From CAZMYO01 sp964570525 (GTDB taxonomy: Bacteria > Patescibacteriota > Patescibacteriia > Magasanikbacterales > GWA2-37-8), in contig CAZMYO010000005.1 in the NCBI GenBank assembly GCA_964570525.1, positions 1 to 31,688 of the forward strand: a DNA stretch of 31,688 nt, written 5' to 3'. Shown here piece after piece: positions 1 through 10,500 of the stretch (the stretch's first letter is position 1; each line of letters opens with the position of its first letter). The notes below the pieces were generated by a model. That model ran no database searches. It saw nothing but the letters and a program-made list of their open reading frames with translations, and was not told the origin of the DNA. The translations under genes and the position numbers were made by a program.

Positions 1-38
1 CTTTAACGAAGGGGGGTAAAGGTCGAAGCGGTGTCCCA

Positions 39-60
39 AAATTCTATGCGCATAGAATTT
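39..60. repeat. Perfect 22-bp palindrome upstream of the first surface-protein gene
   Basis: The two 11-bp halves (39-49 and 50-60) are exact reverse complements. No T-run follows, so it does not look like a normal intrinsic terminator. It contains a TAGAAT hexamer (53-58) that could serve as a -10 element, and it ends 19 bp before the ATG at 80. It could be an operator, a small hairpin, or the end of an upstream gene's terminator. The sequence alone does not decide. Confidence 0.5.
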
Positions 61-79
61 AGTCAATAGTCATAATCAT

Positions 80-1270
80 ATGAATACTAATAAATTTCGC
101 AAACGGTCCGTTTTATCGGTGATTAACTTGCTGGTGGTGGTAAGCTTGCTAGCCTGGACGTTAAATTTTTCTGCCTGGGTTGGTACGGCTCGGGCGGCTC
201 AATTAACGGGAACGGCCGACACCTTAAGTACTTCTAATAACGCGGTAAAGTCCAATCATACCGTTACCACTACTTTGAAAAGCGCGATTTCCGCCAGTTC
301 GACATTTGTGATTGATTTCGCCGATGCCTTTTCCACTACGAGTTCGCCGGCTTTCGCCAATACCGACGCAACTGATTACGATATCGCTACTTCTACCGCC
401 AACAATTTGACGGTGGTCGCCGCTGGCGCTTGCCCAGGGAGCGGCAACGCCCAGTTTGAGATCACCTCGATTAGTGCGGTGAATGTATTTACGTTCACCC
501 ACTGCAACGGCACCGATCCGGTAGCTACCAGCACGCCGGTAACGGTTAAGATTGGAACTAACGCCACTTTTGGCGGCACTGGCGACAGCCAGCTGGTGAA
601 TCCGGTAGCGACTGGTTCGTATGTGATTACGGTGACCGCGCCGTCGGGCGATACGGCCGACACCAGAGTAGCTATAATCCCTAGCGTGACCGTAAGCGCC
701 ACTGTGGCCACGAATCTTACTTTCACCATCACTGGAGTCGCCTCGGGGAGCGCCAACGCCAATGACCAGCCCGGAGTTACCAGCATCACTACCACCGCCA
801 CCACCATTCCCTGGAGCACATTGACCACGGGGGTAACTTCCACCGCGCGGCAAGACCTGGCGGTAACCACCAATGCCCGGAATGGGTTTACGGTTACCAT
901 TATTCAGGATCAAGATTTAACGGCTGGCAACGGCGCGATCATTGACGCTTTCCAGAACGCCGTTCTGACCGCGCCGCAAACGTGGACGTCCCCCACGGGG
1001 ACGCTGGACGTGGATACTACCTATGGCCACGAGGGCATAACCAGTGAGGACAGCACTCTGTCTACCGGTGATACCTTTGGCACGGCGCTCTTTCGCGGGA
1101 TGAGCAGTTCTACTCCGCGGGAAGTGTTTTTCCACACCGGACCGGCCAACGGCACTACTGCCAACAAAGGCGCGACGAAGATCGGCTTCCAGATTGAAAT
1201 TACCGCCCTCCAAGAAGCGGCTAGCGATTACACCCAAAGCATAACATATGTCGCGACGCCGATTTTCTAA
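80..1270 (+). CDS. Secreted surface protein, beta-rich, unknown function
   Basis: A 396-aa exported protein. Residues 1-40 form a classical signal peptide: a basic N-terminus, a hydrophobic core and an ARA-A type cleavage site. The mature chain is rich in Thr, Ser, Ala and Val, as expected of extracellular beta-sandwich proteins. Residues of about 41-205 (starting at TADTLSTS) resemble the N-terminal domain of the dockerin protein at 2963-4369: both have DTLSTS, NHT, a VKIGT/IKIGT stretch and a LVNPV/LTNPV stretch in the same order. Residues 206-396 form a second domain ending in SITYVATPIF, a style reminiscent of fibre- or WxL-like surface proteins, but I cannot assign a family. Two Cys (ACPG and HCNG) could form one disulfide. 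No good Shine-Dalgarno sequence precedes the ATG. The gene is followed by its own terminator. A structural role at the surface is inference. Confidence 0.85.
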   Translation: MNTNKFRKRSVLSVINLLVVVSLLAWTLNFSAWVGTARAAQLTGTADTLSTSNNAVKSNHTVTTTLKSAISASSTFVIDFADAFSTTSSPAFANTDATDYDIATSTANNLTVVAAGACPGSGNAQFEITSISAVNVFTFTHCNGTDPVATSTPVTVKIGTNATFGGTGDSQLVNPVATGSYVITVTAPSGDTADTRVAIIPSVTVSATVATNLTFTITGVASGSANANDQPGVTSITTTATTIPWSTLTTGVTSTARQDLAVTTNARNGFTVTIIQDQDLTAGNGAIIDAFQNAVLTAPQTWTSPTGTLDVDTTYGHEGITSEDSTLSTGDTFGTALFRGMSSSTPREVFFHTGPANGTTANKGATKIGFQIEITALQEAASDYTQSITYVATPIF

Positions 1271-1302
1271 CTGGCCATGGAATTTAGTCAGAAAGTGATG
1301 TT

Positions 1303-1343
1303 AAAGCCTCCTGATCTTCAGGGGGCTTTGCGGTTTGCTTTTT
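1303..1343 (+). terminator. Intrinsic terminator after the first gene
   Basis: A 12-bp stem (1303-1314 pairing with 1318-1329, one G-U pair) closes a 3-nt loop and is followed by a T-rich stretch. It lies 32 bp after the stop codon at 1270 and separates this gene from the next transcription unit. Confidence 0.8.
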
Positions 1344-1356
1344 GATTTGGTATAAT
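1328..1356 (+). promoter_or_regulatory. Sigma70-type promoter with extended -10
   Basis: The -10 is a perfect TATAAT at 1351-1356 preceded by TGG, giving an extended -10. A weak -35 (TTGCGG, 1328-1333) sits 17 bp upstream. It lies just after a terminator and 34 bp before the ATG at 1390, so it should drive the 1390-4369 gene run. A longer reading frame opening at 1342 would begin inside this promoter and is therefore not used. Confidence 0.75.
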
Positions 1357-1389
1357 ATAAGGAAGGTTTTTACTTTTAAAAGGAGGTTT

Positions 1390-2493
1390 ATGAACAACAA
1401 ATATTTGTTAGGAAGTTTAGCGTTCATGGTCGCGCTAGCGGCCGGTACGATGTTTTTTTCCAACCCCGTGCGCGCTGAACCCATTGGGGTAACGGTTCAG
1501 CCATCAATTATTGAGGAGCGCGCGGAACCGGGTAAAACGCTTTTTTTTACACTGCAGGCGACCAATATTAATCCGGAAAAACGTATTTTTTACATTCTGA
1601 CTCAGAATATCAGTGGGATGGCGGAAAATGGCCGGCCAATTTTTGCCAAGGAGGGTGAAGTTACCGGCCTTGAGTTAAGCTCTTGGATTAAAATCGGCAA
1701 GGAACCGTTTACGCTATTCCCAAGACAAACTAAGAATATTCCTTTTTCCATCGCTGTCCCCAAAAATGCCGGCCCCGGAGCCCACATCGGAAGCATTTTT
1801 TTGGCCACCTCCGCCGAGCGTCCTCAAGCCACTGGTGTTGGAGTAGGATATGAAGTAGCCACGATTATTAATTTGCGCGTGGCCGGCGCTATTGTGGAAG
1901 CGGCCAGCATCCGGGAATTTAGTACCGACCAGGCAGTGTACAGCAAACCGGAAGTTACCTTTCGCGTAAAAATTGCCAACGCCGGCAATGTGGTGGTTCG
2001 ACCGCGCGGGCCGCTCGAAATTACCGATATGTTTGGCCGACCGGCGGCCACCATCACGATCAATGAAGCGGCCGGGGCGATACTGCCCCAAGCCACCCGG
2101 CAGTTTGAAACAACCTGGAGCGCTTCGGGGTGGAGTTTCGGCCGCTATCAAGCTCTGACCAGCATCGCCTACGGCGAAGACGAACAGAAAACCATCTCGG
2201 CCGTGCTGTCTTTCTGGATTTTACCGTTAAAGATTATCGCGCCGGTTATCGGCGGGATTATCAGTTTAATTTTGATTATATTTATTTTGGTTAAACTGTA
2301 TATCCGCAAGAAACTCATTGAACTGCGCCAAGCCACCGCGGAAGCAATCCGCTCGAGCACGGCGGGCGAAGTGGAACAAGAATTACTTCATCATCAGCCG
2401 GGCGCGCCCTGGTCGCGCGCGGGGCTCGTTACTATCGTTCTGCTCATTTTTACGCTTATTTTCTTGGGCTTCTTATTCTTTTTCTTCGCTTAA
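1390..2493 (+). CDS. Exported DUF916-like membrane-anchored surface protein
   Basis: A 367-aa protein. The start at 1390 is chosen because AGGAGG lies directly upstream (1381-1386, a short 3-nt spacing) and the frame's earlier ATG at 1342 overlaps the promoter. Residues 1-29 are a signal peptide (cleavage near PVRA-E). The exported part shows the layout of DUF916/WxL-associated Ig-like domains: IEERAEPGKTL early, a W..... PFTLFPRQTKNIPFSIAVP stretch, then PGAHIGSIFLAT, and a second Ig-like domain with ANAGNVVVRPRG. Two hydrophobic segments (about 277-305 and 346-367) anchor the C-terminus. Family knowledge: DUF916 proteins bind peptidoglycan or partner surface proteins in Firmicutes. That role here is inference. 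It is the first gene of the cluster ending at 4369. Confidence 0.85.
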   Translation: MNNKYLLGSLAFMVALAAGTMFFSNPVRAEPIGVTVQPSIIEERAEPGKTLFFTLQATNINPEKRIFYILTQNISGMAENGRPIFAKEGEVTGLELSSWIKIGKEPFTLFPRQTKNIPFSIAVPKNAGPGAHIGSIFLATSAERPQATGVGVGYEVATIINLRVAGAIVEAASIREFSTDQAVYSKPEVTFRVKIANAGNVVVRPRGPLEITDMFGRPAATITINEAAGAILPQATRQFETTWSASGWSFGRYQALTSIAYGEDEQKTISAVLSFWILPLKIIAPVIGGIISLILIIFILVKLYIRKKLIELRQATAEAIRSSTAGEVEQELLHHQPGAPWSRAGLVTIVLLIFTLIFLGFLFFFFA

Positions 2494-2516
2494 ACCATCG
2501 CCAAGGAAGGAGGTTT

Positions 2517-2951
2517 ATGGATAAACAATTGGAACAGTCCAAAGCCGTCGGCCATTCTAGGGGTTTGGATCTGTCTAAAAGAATTATTCTTTGTTTAATT
2601 TTAGTTATTTTAGCGTTGATTGTTAGCGACTGGTATGTTGAGTCTTACGCGGAAAACACTCCGCGGTACTTGCGGGCCGAGATTGGCGCGGTAATAGAAA
2701 GCGGAGCCGCGGTTCCGGTCAATCCCATTAATAAGTTTGCTTTCGAGCTGAAGCAGAAAGATGAAGCAATTGTTGAAAAAGAAAAAAGTGTTCAGCGGCA
2801 AGAACTGTTCTTCAAAGAAAATATAGCCAATAAACAAACTAGAATCCTTTTCTATCTATTCCTCGTTGGCGGTATTTTATTAGTTTTGCTGATAATTAAT
2901 TTTTATCTTGATTTCCGCCACCGAAGAACCAGAGGCAAGGCGAGCGTTTAG
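2517..2951 (+). CDS. Small two-TM membrane protein, unknown function
   Basis: A 144-aa protein with a membrane segment at residues 22-40, an extracytoplasmic stretch that ends in a charged helical, possibly coiled-coil region (about 77-105), and a second membrane segment at 109-131 followed by a basic tail. Topology is probably N-in, C-in. A strong AAGGAGG (2507-2513) precedes the ATG with the same GAGGTTTATG arrangement as the gene before it, so both are probably translated in the same way. It starts 23 bp after the DUF916-like gene and stops 11 bp before the dockerin gene, which argues for one operon. I do not recognise a family. A helper or anchor for the neighbouring surface proteins is a guess from context. 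Confidence 0.8.
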   Translation: MDKQLEQSKAVGHSRGLDLSKRIILCLILVILALIVSDWYVESYAENTPRYLRAEIGAVIESGAAVPVNPINKFAFELKQKDEAIVEKEKSVQRQELFFKENIANKQTRILFYLFLVGGILLVLLIINFYLDFRHRRTRGKASV

Positions 2952-2962
2952 CCGCTAGAATT

Positions 2963-4369
2963 ATGCCTAAGTTTTACTACTTCAGGAGGGCGGTAGCGGG
3001 GCTCTTAATTTTTAGTTTTTTGATCGGCGCTCGGCCGGCTAAGGCGGCAACGCTTACTTTTATCAGCGATACGCTTTCCACTTCTCGCCCGAGCGTCCTC
3101 GCTAATCATACAATAAAATTTACCACCACAACGACTATTCCCGCGGTGGGGAAAATAATCATTACTCCGGCGGCCGGCAGTTTTAGCATTCCCGTCGCCC
3201 TTGATTATACCGATATTGATTTGTTAGTTAACGGCAGTAATCGCGCTTTGGCGTCTTCGCCGGGGATGGGCGCCGGAAGCGCGATCGGAGTTTCGGTCGT
3301 CAGTGGAACTTCGGGCAGTCTTACTTTTACTCTGAATAACACCGATTCAATCGCCGGCGGAAACGCTATCGTTATTAAAATTGGTACCGTGGCCTCATAC
3401 GGCGCGATTGGCGATCAGCGACTTACCAATCCGGTGAGCGCCGGTTCGGTTCGGTTGCATCTGAAAACTCAAAATTCCAGCGAAGCCACCTTGGACGAAG
3501 CCGATGTGATGGTGGCGATAGTAAGTTCGGTTTCGGTAAGCGCCTCCCGAGCGGCGGCCGCGCCAGCACCGGCGCCTGCTCCAGCGCCATCGCCGACACC
3601 CAGTGGCGGCGGTGGCGGAGGAGGCGGAGGCGTTGTTCCTCCGCCAATAACCGGCGTAACGCTTAGCGGCAGAGCTTATCCATTAAGCACGGTAACAGTT
3701 TTAAAAGACAGTCAAATTGCGCTCACGACAATCGCCGGGCCGGATGCCAATTTTAAGGTTGCCGTTACCGGGTTGTCCGCCGGTCAGTATATCTTCGCGG
3801 TATTTGGCGAAGATGGCAGTGGCCGGCGTTCAGCGCTGTTTACTTTTCCCATACTTCTTACCGCAGGGGCGGCGACAACTATCAGCGGCATTTTTATCTC
3901 TCCCACTATTGCCGTGGATAAAAGCGAAATCAAGCGCGGCGATAGCTTGGCCATTTTTGGACAAAGCGTGTCGCGGGGTGTAATTACCATCGCCGTCAAC
4001 TCCGACCAGGAAATTTTTGTGAAAACCAGGGCCGATGAAAATGGAGCATATTTATATAATTTTGATACCACGCCTCTCAATATTGGCCAACACAGTACCA
4101 AATCCAAAGCCGCTCTCGATGGCGCAATAAGTCCTTTTAGCAATCTGGTGAGTTTTGCGGTTGGCGCCAAGACAATTCTTATTCGGCCGCCTAAAAAATG
4201 TCCGCCCAAGGGTGACTTAAATAATGACTGCCGAGTGAACCTGATTGATTTTTCAATTATGGCTTATTGGTATAAAAGACCGCGTCCGCCTCGAATAGTT
4301 GATTTAAATAATAGCGGAAAGGTTAATTTAGTAGATTTTAGTATTTTGGCTTATTATTGGACGGGCTGA
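2963..4369 (+). CDS. Secreted surface protein with C-terminal dockerin domain
   Basis: A 468-aa exported protein with a signal peptide (residues 1-28, cleavage near AKA-A). Residues 29-190 are a beta domain paralogous to the protein at 80-1270. A flexible linker of Ala-Pro repeats followed by nine Gly lies at about 191-228. Next come two Ig- or transthyretin-like domains (VTLSGRAYPLSTVTVLKD; DENGAYLYNFDTTPLNIGQH). Residues 411-468 hold two dockerin type I repeats, GDLNNDCRVNLIDFSIMAYW and VDLNNSGKVNLVDFSILAYY, each with the D-L-N-x-D/S-G calcium-binding loop and the following helix. Family knowledge: dockerins bind cohesin domains to assemble extracellular complexes. No cohesin is recognisable in this window, so the partner is unknown. 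Last gene of the operon, followed by a terminator. Confidence 0.88.
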   Translation: MPKFYYFRRAVAGLLIFSFLIGARPAKAATLTFISDTLSTSRPSVLANHTIKFTTTTTIPAVGKIIITPAAGSFSIPVALDYTDIDLLVNGSNRALASSPGMGAGSAIGVSVVSGTSGSLTFTLNNTDSIAGGNAIVIKIGTVASYGAIGDQRLTNPVSAGSVRLHLKTQNSSEATLDEADVMVAIVSSVSVSASRAAAAPAPAPAPAPSPTPSGGGGGGGGGVVPPPITGVTLSGRAYPLSTVTVLKDSQIALTTIAGPDANFKVAVTGLSAGQYIFAVFGEDGSGRRSALFTFPILLTAGAATTISGIFISPTIAVDKSEIKRGDSLAIFGQSVSRGVITIAVNSDQEIFVKTRADENGAYLYNFDTTPLNIGQHSTKSKAALDGAISPFSNLVSFAVGAKTILIRPPKKCPPKGDLNNDCRVNLIDFSIMAYWYKRPRPPRIVDLNNSGKVNLVDFSILAYYWTG

Positions 4370-4458
4370 TTTTTTAAACACTAAACCACACGAATGCTGA
4401 ACACTAATTTTATGGCGTAGAAAAAAAATTTGATCTTGGTTTCATTTAATTTCAAAAC

Positions 4459-4485
4459 ATCCCGACTAAGTCGGGATTTATTTTG
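4459..4485 (+). terminator. Intrinsic terminator of the surface-protein operon
   Basis: ATCCCGACT (4459-4467) and AGTCGGGAT (4469-4477) are exact reverse complements around a minimal loop, followed by TTATTTT. It lies about 90 bp after the dockerin gene. The stretch between 4370 and 4458 is AT-rich and shows nothing else I can name. Confidence 0.75.
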
Positions 4486-4505
4486 TATGTGTGGATAACT
4501 TTTGT

Positions 4506-4534
4506 ATTCGTGGTCTCGCGCTTTGTGGTATACT
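4506..4534 (+). promoter_or_regulatory. Promoter of the giant surface-protein gene
   Basis: TATACT at 4529-4534 preceded by TGG makes an extended -10. The -35 region about 17 bp upstream is poor, as is usual for extended -10 promoters. It lies downstream of the terminator and 42 bp before the ATG at 4577. Confidence 0.6.
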
Positions 4535-4576
4535 AAGAAACAGCTTTTATATTTTTTTAATAATTTTAATCAGCAT

Positions 4577-7500
4577 ATGCAAAAAAGAAAGATGGCTCGT
4601 CAGGGTTTATCCGCGTTGCTAACATTGAGCACCATAGTTTGGTCACTGGGTGCTTCTTTTTTTATTAGCGCGCCGGCGTTGGCGGCCATCGTTGCGACCG
4701 GCCCGTTTGAACTTATTCCTCCAAGTGGAATGCACGCGCCGGCGAATAGTTTTGATATGCCGATTTTGCGTTTCGCCCTCACCCAGAGCGCGAACGAAAC
4801 TTTGTCGAGCGTAACCGTCACCATTGTTAACGCCGGCGGATCTACTGACAACGCCTTATCATCTCATTTGGCTCAATTAAGCGTCTATAAAGATAGTAAT
4901 AATAATGGCAGTTTTGACCCGGGGACGGATCTGTTGTCGGGGAGCGCCGCGACAGTTAATGTAACGAGCTCAACACTCATTTCTACCGGCAGCAACAACA
5001 GCCTGGCCGCGGCCGGCGGCCTCGCCACCAGCTTTTTTGTTATGATTAAAACTGGCGCGGCCTGGGGTGGGGCCGATGCTATCAAAATTAACGTGGGCGC
5101 GAGCGGTCTCGCCACTTCGGCCGCTTCCCCAACAATCACGGCTTTTACCGGCGCGAATACTATGGATGCGGCGGTCGGCGGCGGTGGCAGCGGTTTTAGC
5201 GTGCAAAAAATTTCTTTTGTGAGCCAGACGACGGTTGACGTGTTATACACTGATTTTTTGGATGTAAATTCCGGCAAAACCACCTCAACGGCGGAGTACA
5301 CCTTAGTCACGGCTAATTCAGGCGACATCTCAACGATTACAAGCGTGGTATTATTACCGGATAACAAGTCGGTGCGAGTTACGGCTAACGCCGCGGTTAT
5401 TTCCGACAGCGGCACTGACACCATCGCGATAAGCGCGAACGTCAAGAATCAGTTTGGCATTGCCAACGCCAACACGGCCGCCACGCCTATTTTCGGCGGT
5501 TTTCAGGCGTTAGTAATTTCGGAAGTGAAGGCTGGTTCGTTTACGGATCAGTATGATGAGTTTGTGGAATTGTTTAACCGGAGCGGTAGCGCTTTTACGG
5601 CGACCTCCAGTTTAAAATTACACCTGGTAAATGCCGATGGAACCGTTGATGTAAATGTACCACTTACTTGGTTGAAAAGTTCCGTCGGGGTGGGAATGAG
5701 CGCGCCAGCGAGCGGGTTCCTTCTTATTGCCCCTATTACCTCACCGGCTTCCTCGACTGCTGATGCGGTGTATACCACTTCGAGTCTGCGCTCCATTGTT
5801 CAGAATGGCGCGCTCTATATTAGTAACAGCGCCGCTTCTTCCACCGCAGTGACTGATCGTGTTTGTTGGGGTTCGCATACGCCTTCGAACGATTGCGAGG
5901 GGAGCGCGGCGATTTCGCTTGCTAACGACGGTGGTTCTTTGGAGCGTAAAGCCAGCAACAGCTCGACTGCTACCACGATGGGGAGCGGAGGAAGTGACGC
6001 TACCAACGGTAATGGTTTGGATACGCAAAACAATTCCTTTGATTTTGTTTTTCGTAACAGCGCGCAGTCGCAGAATAGTTTGAGCGCGGCCGAGGTGGCA
6101 ACCGGCGGCTCCTGGGGCGGATCCGGCAATCAGGCGCCGAAGATTCAGCTTGCGCCGATGTTCAAAGCCACCACCAGTTCGGCCTTCTCTCTCATCGCGC
6201 GTATGACCGACGATGGCGGGCCGCTGACGCCGAGCAATACACAGTTGATATTCTGTACCACCAGTAGCAATACCTGCACCCCGGCTTCGTCGACCCCTAT
6301 TTATGGCACCAGCATCGGCTCCGGTTGGTTTAAATTCAGTTCCACTTCTACGGACTGGGCTTTTGGCAAACCCACTTTTAAGTATTATCTCCAAGCCACC
6401 GACTCCGCTTCGCCGGCCAAGACCAAAGTATTTACCAGCGATCCGACTTTTGATTCCGTTGAGAGTAATGTGAACCCGGGCGGCACGGCCGTCACCGGTA
6501 TCCAGACCACGGCGCTTCAGGGCAGCAAAGCCTTCAGCTTCGTTACTACGGTTGGCAATTTAGGCAGCGCCTCTTTAAGCGGCACAATTAAGGATTCCTC
6601 AAGCGTCGCGATTAGCGGAGCCACGGTGTGGATTGAAGGCACGCAATTTTCCGCCACCACCGGCAACGATGGAACTTTCAGCTTTGCGAATATCGGACCA
6701 ACGGGTGGCATTCAGTTGAAAGTAGCCAAAGATGGCTATGTTGATCAACAAATGTCCCTCTTTATTCCTCCGAGCGGTTTAGTAAGTTTATCGACCATTA
6801 CTTTATATAGCGGCAACATGGGTCAGGGCGGCGACTTTAGCGGTCCTAAAGTTATGGGTAGTAATCCCGCTCCGAACAGCACCGGTTTCCCAACCCAAGG
6901 TCCGGGTGGCACGGGGGCGCCGTCGATCATGCTTTTCTTTAGCAAAACCATGGATACTACCACGTATGTGACCAGTAGTGTCGGGAATGCTTCCAACCTC
7001 TATTTGACCGAAGCGGGCAGTAGCACGCGGCTGGCCGGGGCGGTAAGCGCGCCCACGGCGAATCAAGCGGTGTTTACGCCGACGGCGGCGTTAACCGTCG
7101 GTAAAGGCTACACCCTGTTTATGACCCCGGCGGTTAAAGACACGACGGGTAATCCCGTATCTGGCAACGGGCCGGGCGGGCAGTATGTTTTGATGTTTTC
7201 AACCGCTTCACAATTTTTCTCTGATTTTACTTCATTTACCGGCGGTGGCATCGCCTTTGGCATGGGCAATTCCTTCCCGCCATTTGTGAAAGGCAGTATG
7301 CCGTCCCCGGGGGCGGTGGGCATCTCCCGGAGCGCCAAGATCTTCGTCAGTTTTTCCGAGGCCATGCAGAACACCGATAGCAATAAAGCCAGTGTTATTC
7401 TCTACAGCGTTACGAGTCCGTTTACCGCCGGTGAATCCAAAAGCGTCATATCGGTCACGAAAAGTTTTGACAATAGCGGTAAAATTTTAATTATTACTCC

Positions 7501-10500
7501 GGCGAGCACACTCTCGGCGAGTACGCATTATCGCGTGGAGGTATTAGGGGGTATTACCTCATCGAAGGGTGTGCCGCTCGGCAACCCTTCAACGAGCGGT
7601 TTTGCCACGACCGCTTTCTACAAAGGTGATTTTGACACCGGTTCAGGGAGCGACACCACCGCTCCATCAATTACAGCCACCATTCCGGCGGATTCGGCGA
7701 CTGGCGTTTCCACCGTGAACCCGATCGTCGTAAACTTTTCGGAAGCGATGGATCCTTCCACTATTACCGATAGCAGCGTGGCGGTTAAATCTGGATCAAA
7801 CGCCGTGGATGGAACCATGACGTATGATTTTAATTCCTGGACCGCGAAATTTATTCCGACCTATGCCTTGAGCCCCACCAGCACCTATACGATTAGTGTG
7901 ACAACAGATGTTAAAGATTTGTCCGGTAACGCTGTGGCGGCGTTGCTCCGCGTTTTCACAACCGGTAGCGCTGATACCACCGCCCCCACCGTCGTCTCGG
8001 CGCAGGGGAATGATTTTGCCATGAAAGTGACTTATTCCAAGCCCATGCTCGCGGTGCCGGCTGGCGACCTTAACTACACAAATAGCGTTTTGAATCCTAC
8101 CAACTATAACATCCGACGGGTGGATACAAACGGCGTTCAGCAGGGGTCGCCTCTTTCCTTAAGTACCGCTACCTTAACTTATGATGCCCCCAGCCGAAGC
8201 GTCTCGATCAATGGACTATCATTCGGAGCCGGAACCTTTACGGCCGGAACAACCCTACTCAATGTAGTGGCTAGCAGCACCTTTATGAAGGACATCGGAT
8301 TTAATCTCTTGGCGGGGGGAGCAAATGCCGCTACGTCCACAGCGCAATCCAGCTCCATGACCGGCGGCTTTGGCGGCGGCGGCGGTTTCTTTCAGGATGC
8401 CAGCGGCAACAATATTCAAGGTGGAGCGTTCGGCCCGCCGCCGAATGAGTTTGCCAGCTTCAAGAGCTCCGGCATCGGCTTTATTCCAAGCGTGAAAGTA
8501 TTTCCCACCAACTCTATGGCCGGGATCAGTACGAACTATAGCGTGGACGCGCCGATCTCCCAACAAATTCCGGCCAGCGGTTTCATTGACATTACTTTCC
8601 CGGAAGGGACGGACGTGAGCCAGGCGATTTCTGATCCGAATAGTCCCAAGAATCTTGATCTTAACGGTCCGGGGTTGGGTACGATAGTCATTGCGACGAG
8701 TGAAGGGACTTTGCCGAGTGGTTGGACAACGGGTGGAAAGGCGACTGATGGGGTTATCGTAAATACTTCAGCCGGCACTGTGCGGGTAATTCTGGGCAGT
8801 GTCGCCACTCGTTCCGAGAGCAGTAATACTCACGACTTCTTACATTTTGATATCGCGCAAATTACCAATTCAGCATCGGTGGCCGGCGCCGGCACGGCTG
8901 GTAATACGGCAACAGTGGAAACCAAGAAAGCTGATGGCACAGTTATAGAATCATTAAGTTCCGGTTCCTTCTTTACCACGCAGTCCGGCAGTTTGACGGT
9001 GCGCGGGCGATTGCTTGCCGGGGCCACCGGGCTCGACGGCGCATCAGTCTTTTTGATGGCGCCGATGACCGGCCGGCAATCAACGACTACAGCCACCGGT
9101 CGTTTTAACGCTCAATCCGGTGAATTCCTGTTCCAGAATTTAACCTCCGGTTTCTATATGCTGGGGGTTGACCAGTATTTCAAAGCCGGCGGCACGAGTT
9201 ACACGGCTACCTTCCCAACACCTATTAATGTTAATACTACCGATTGCGTTTCCAGTATTTGTTCCAGTAATATCTCGGCCACCGATGCTTCCACCGGCGC
9301 CGCCGTTACGCTCAATATCAGCGGTACCTTTAGTAATGACGCGGTGGATATCTTCGCGGGCGGACCAGGTTCTTTCCGGATGGCCACTACCACTTTGGAT
9401 GGTACGCTTACGAACAATACCGCGAATTCCATTAAAGTTAATGCCAACGGCAAGTGGTTTATTGGGTTTGGACCAGCCATGAAGGGCGGACTCTTTAATG
9501 CCGGCGGGCCGGCCGCGCCACCCTCTTGGACCATGCCTAAACCGCAAGAAGTAGTGGTAACCGGCTGTCCGGGCGCCTGTGTCGCTACTCCGAAAACCGT
9601 TTCCTTTACTTCTTCGCTCGCTAATAACGCCGTTAAGTTTACGGTGAAAGACGCTTCGGGTAATAAGTTGGGGCAAGCTTATGTAACGGCTTATAGTCCC
9701 AATGCCGGTGGTGGCTTGGGAGCCGCGGCCAATGCCGATGGCACCGGATCCTTAAGCATGGCAACCGGGACGTACAAAATGTCCGCTGGTCTTCCGGGAA
9801 TGCCGCCCGGGGTGGAGCGTAGTATAAACGTTACCGGCGGCAAAGTGTATGTTGACGGATCAACGACCGGCATTACCCTCTCAACGATGAGCGCCGGAGA
9901 CTTGGTGCTCACTGTTTCCAAACCATCGTATTCCATTAGCGGCAAAGTGACGGACGGCACAAATCCGGTTTCCAGCGCCCCGGTGTCGGCGTTTAGAAAT
10001 GACGGCCAAGGTCACGCCGATACTTTCACCAATTCTTCCGGTGATTACACTCTCTATGTGAGTAACGGCGCGTGGCGCGTCTCGGCTTTCTTGCCCCAAC
10101 AGTATGGGAAGTTGCCGGAGAAGACAATTACCGTGAGCGGCGCGAGCGTTAGTGGGCAGAATTTTGAACCAAATACCTCCGCTATTACCTATGCGACTGT
10201 TACCAAAAATGTGGGAGCTGATACCGACAGCGGTGGAACGATTGGCGCCGGCGAGGGCCTTTCCAATGTCCAAGTGACGGTGATTGGTACGACTGGTGAC
10301 CTGAATAATGATGGTGACACCAGTGATAGCGGTGAGAATCTTCCCTACATCAATACCGTGTTAACTGATGCGAATGGTAGTTCAACCTTGAAAGTTCCTC
10401 CCGGAACCTACACTATGAAAGCCTGGTCGCCGACGATTGGTGATTTGCCGCAATCAACGGTGAGTTCGACCTTGGTAGTCAATGGCGCTGGCACGATCAC

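Noticed and set aside
2963..4369. A cellulosome component, because of the dockerin
   Set aside because: No catalytic domain and no cohesin or scaffoldin in the window. Dockerins in such genomes occur on many non-cellulolytic surface proteins.
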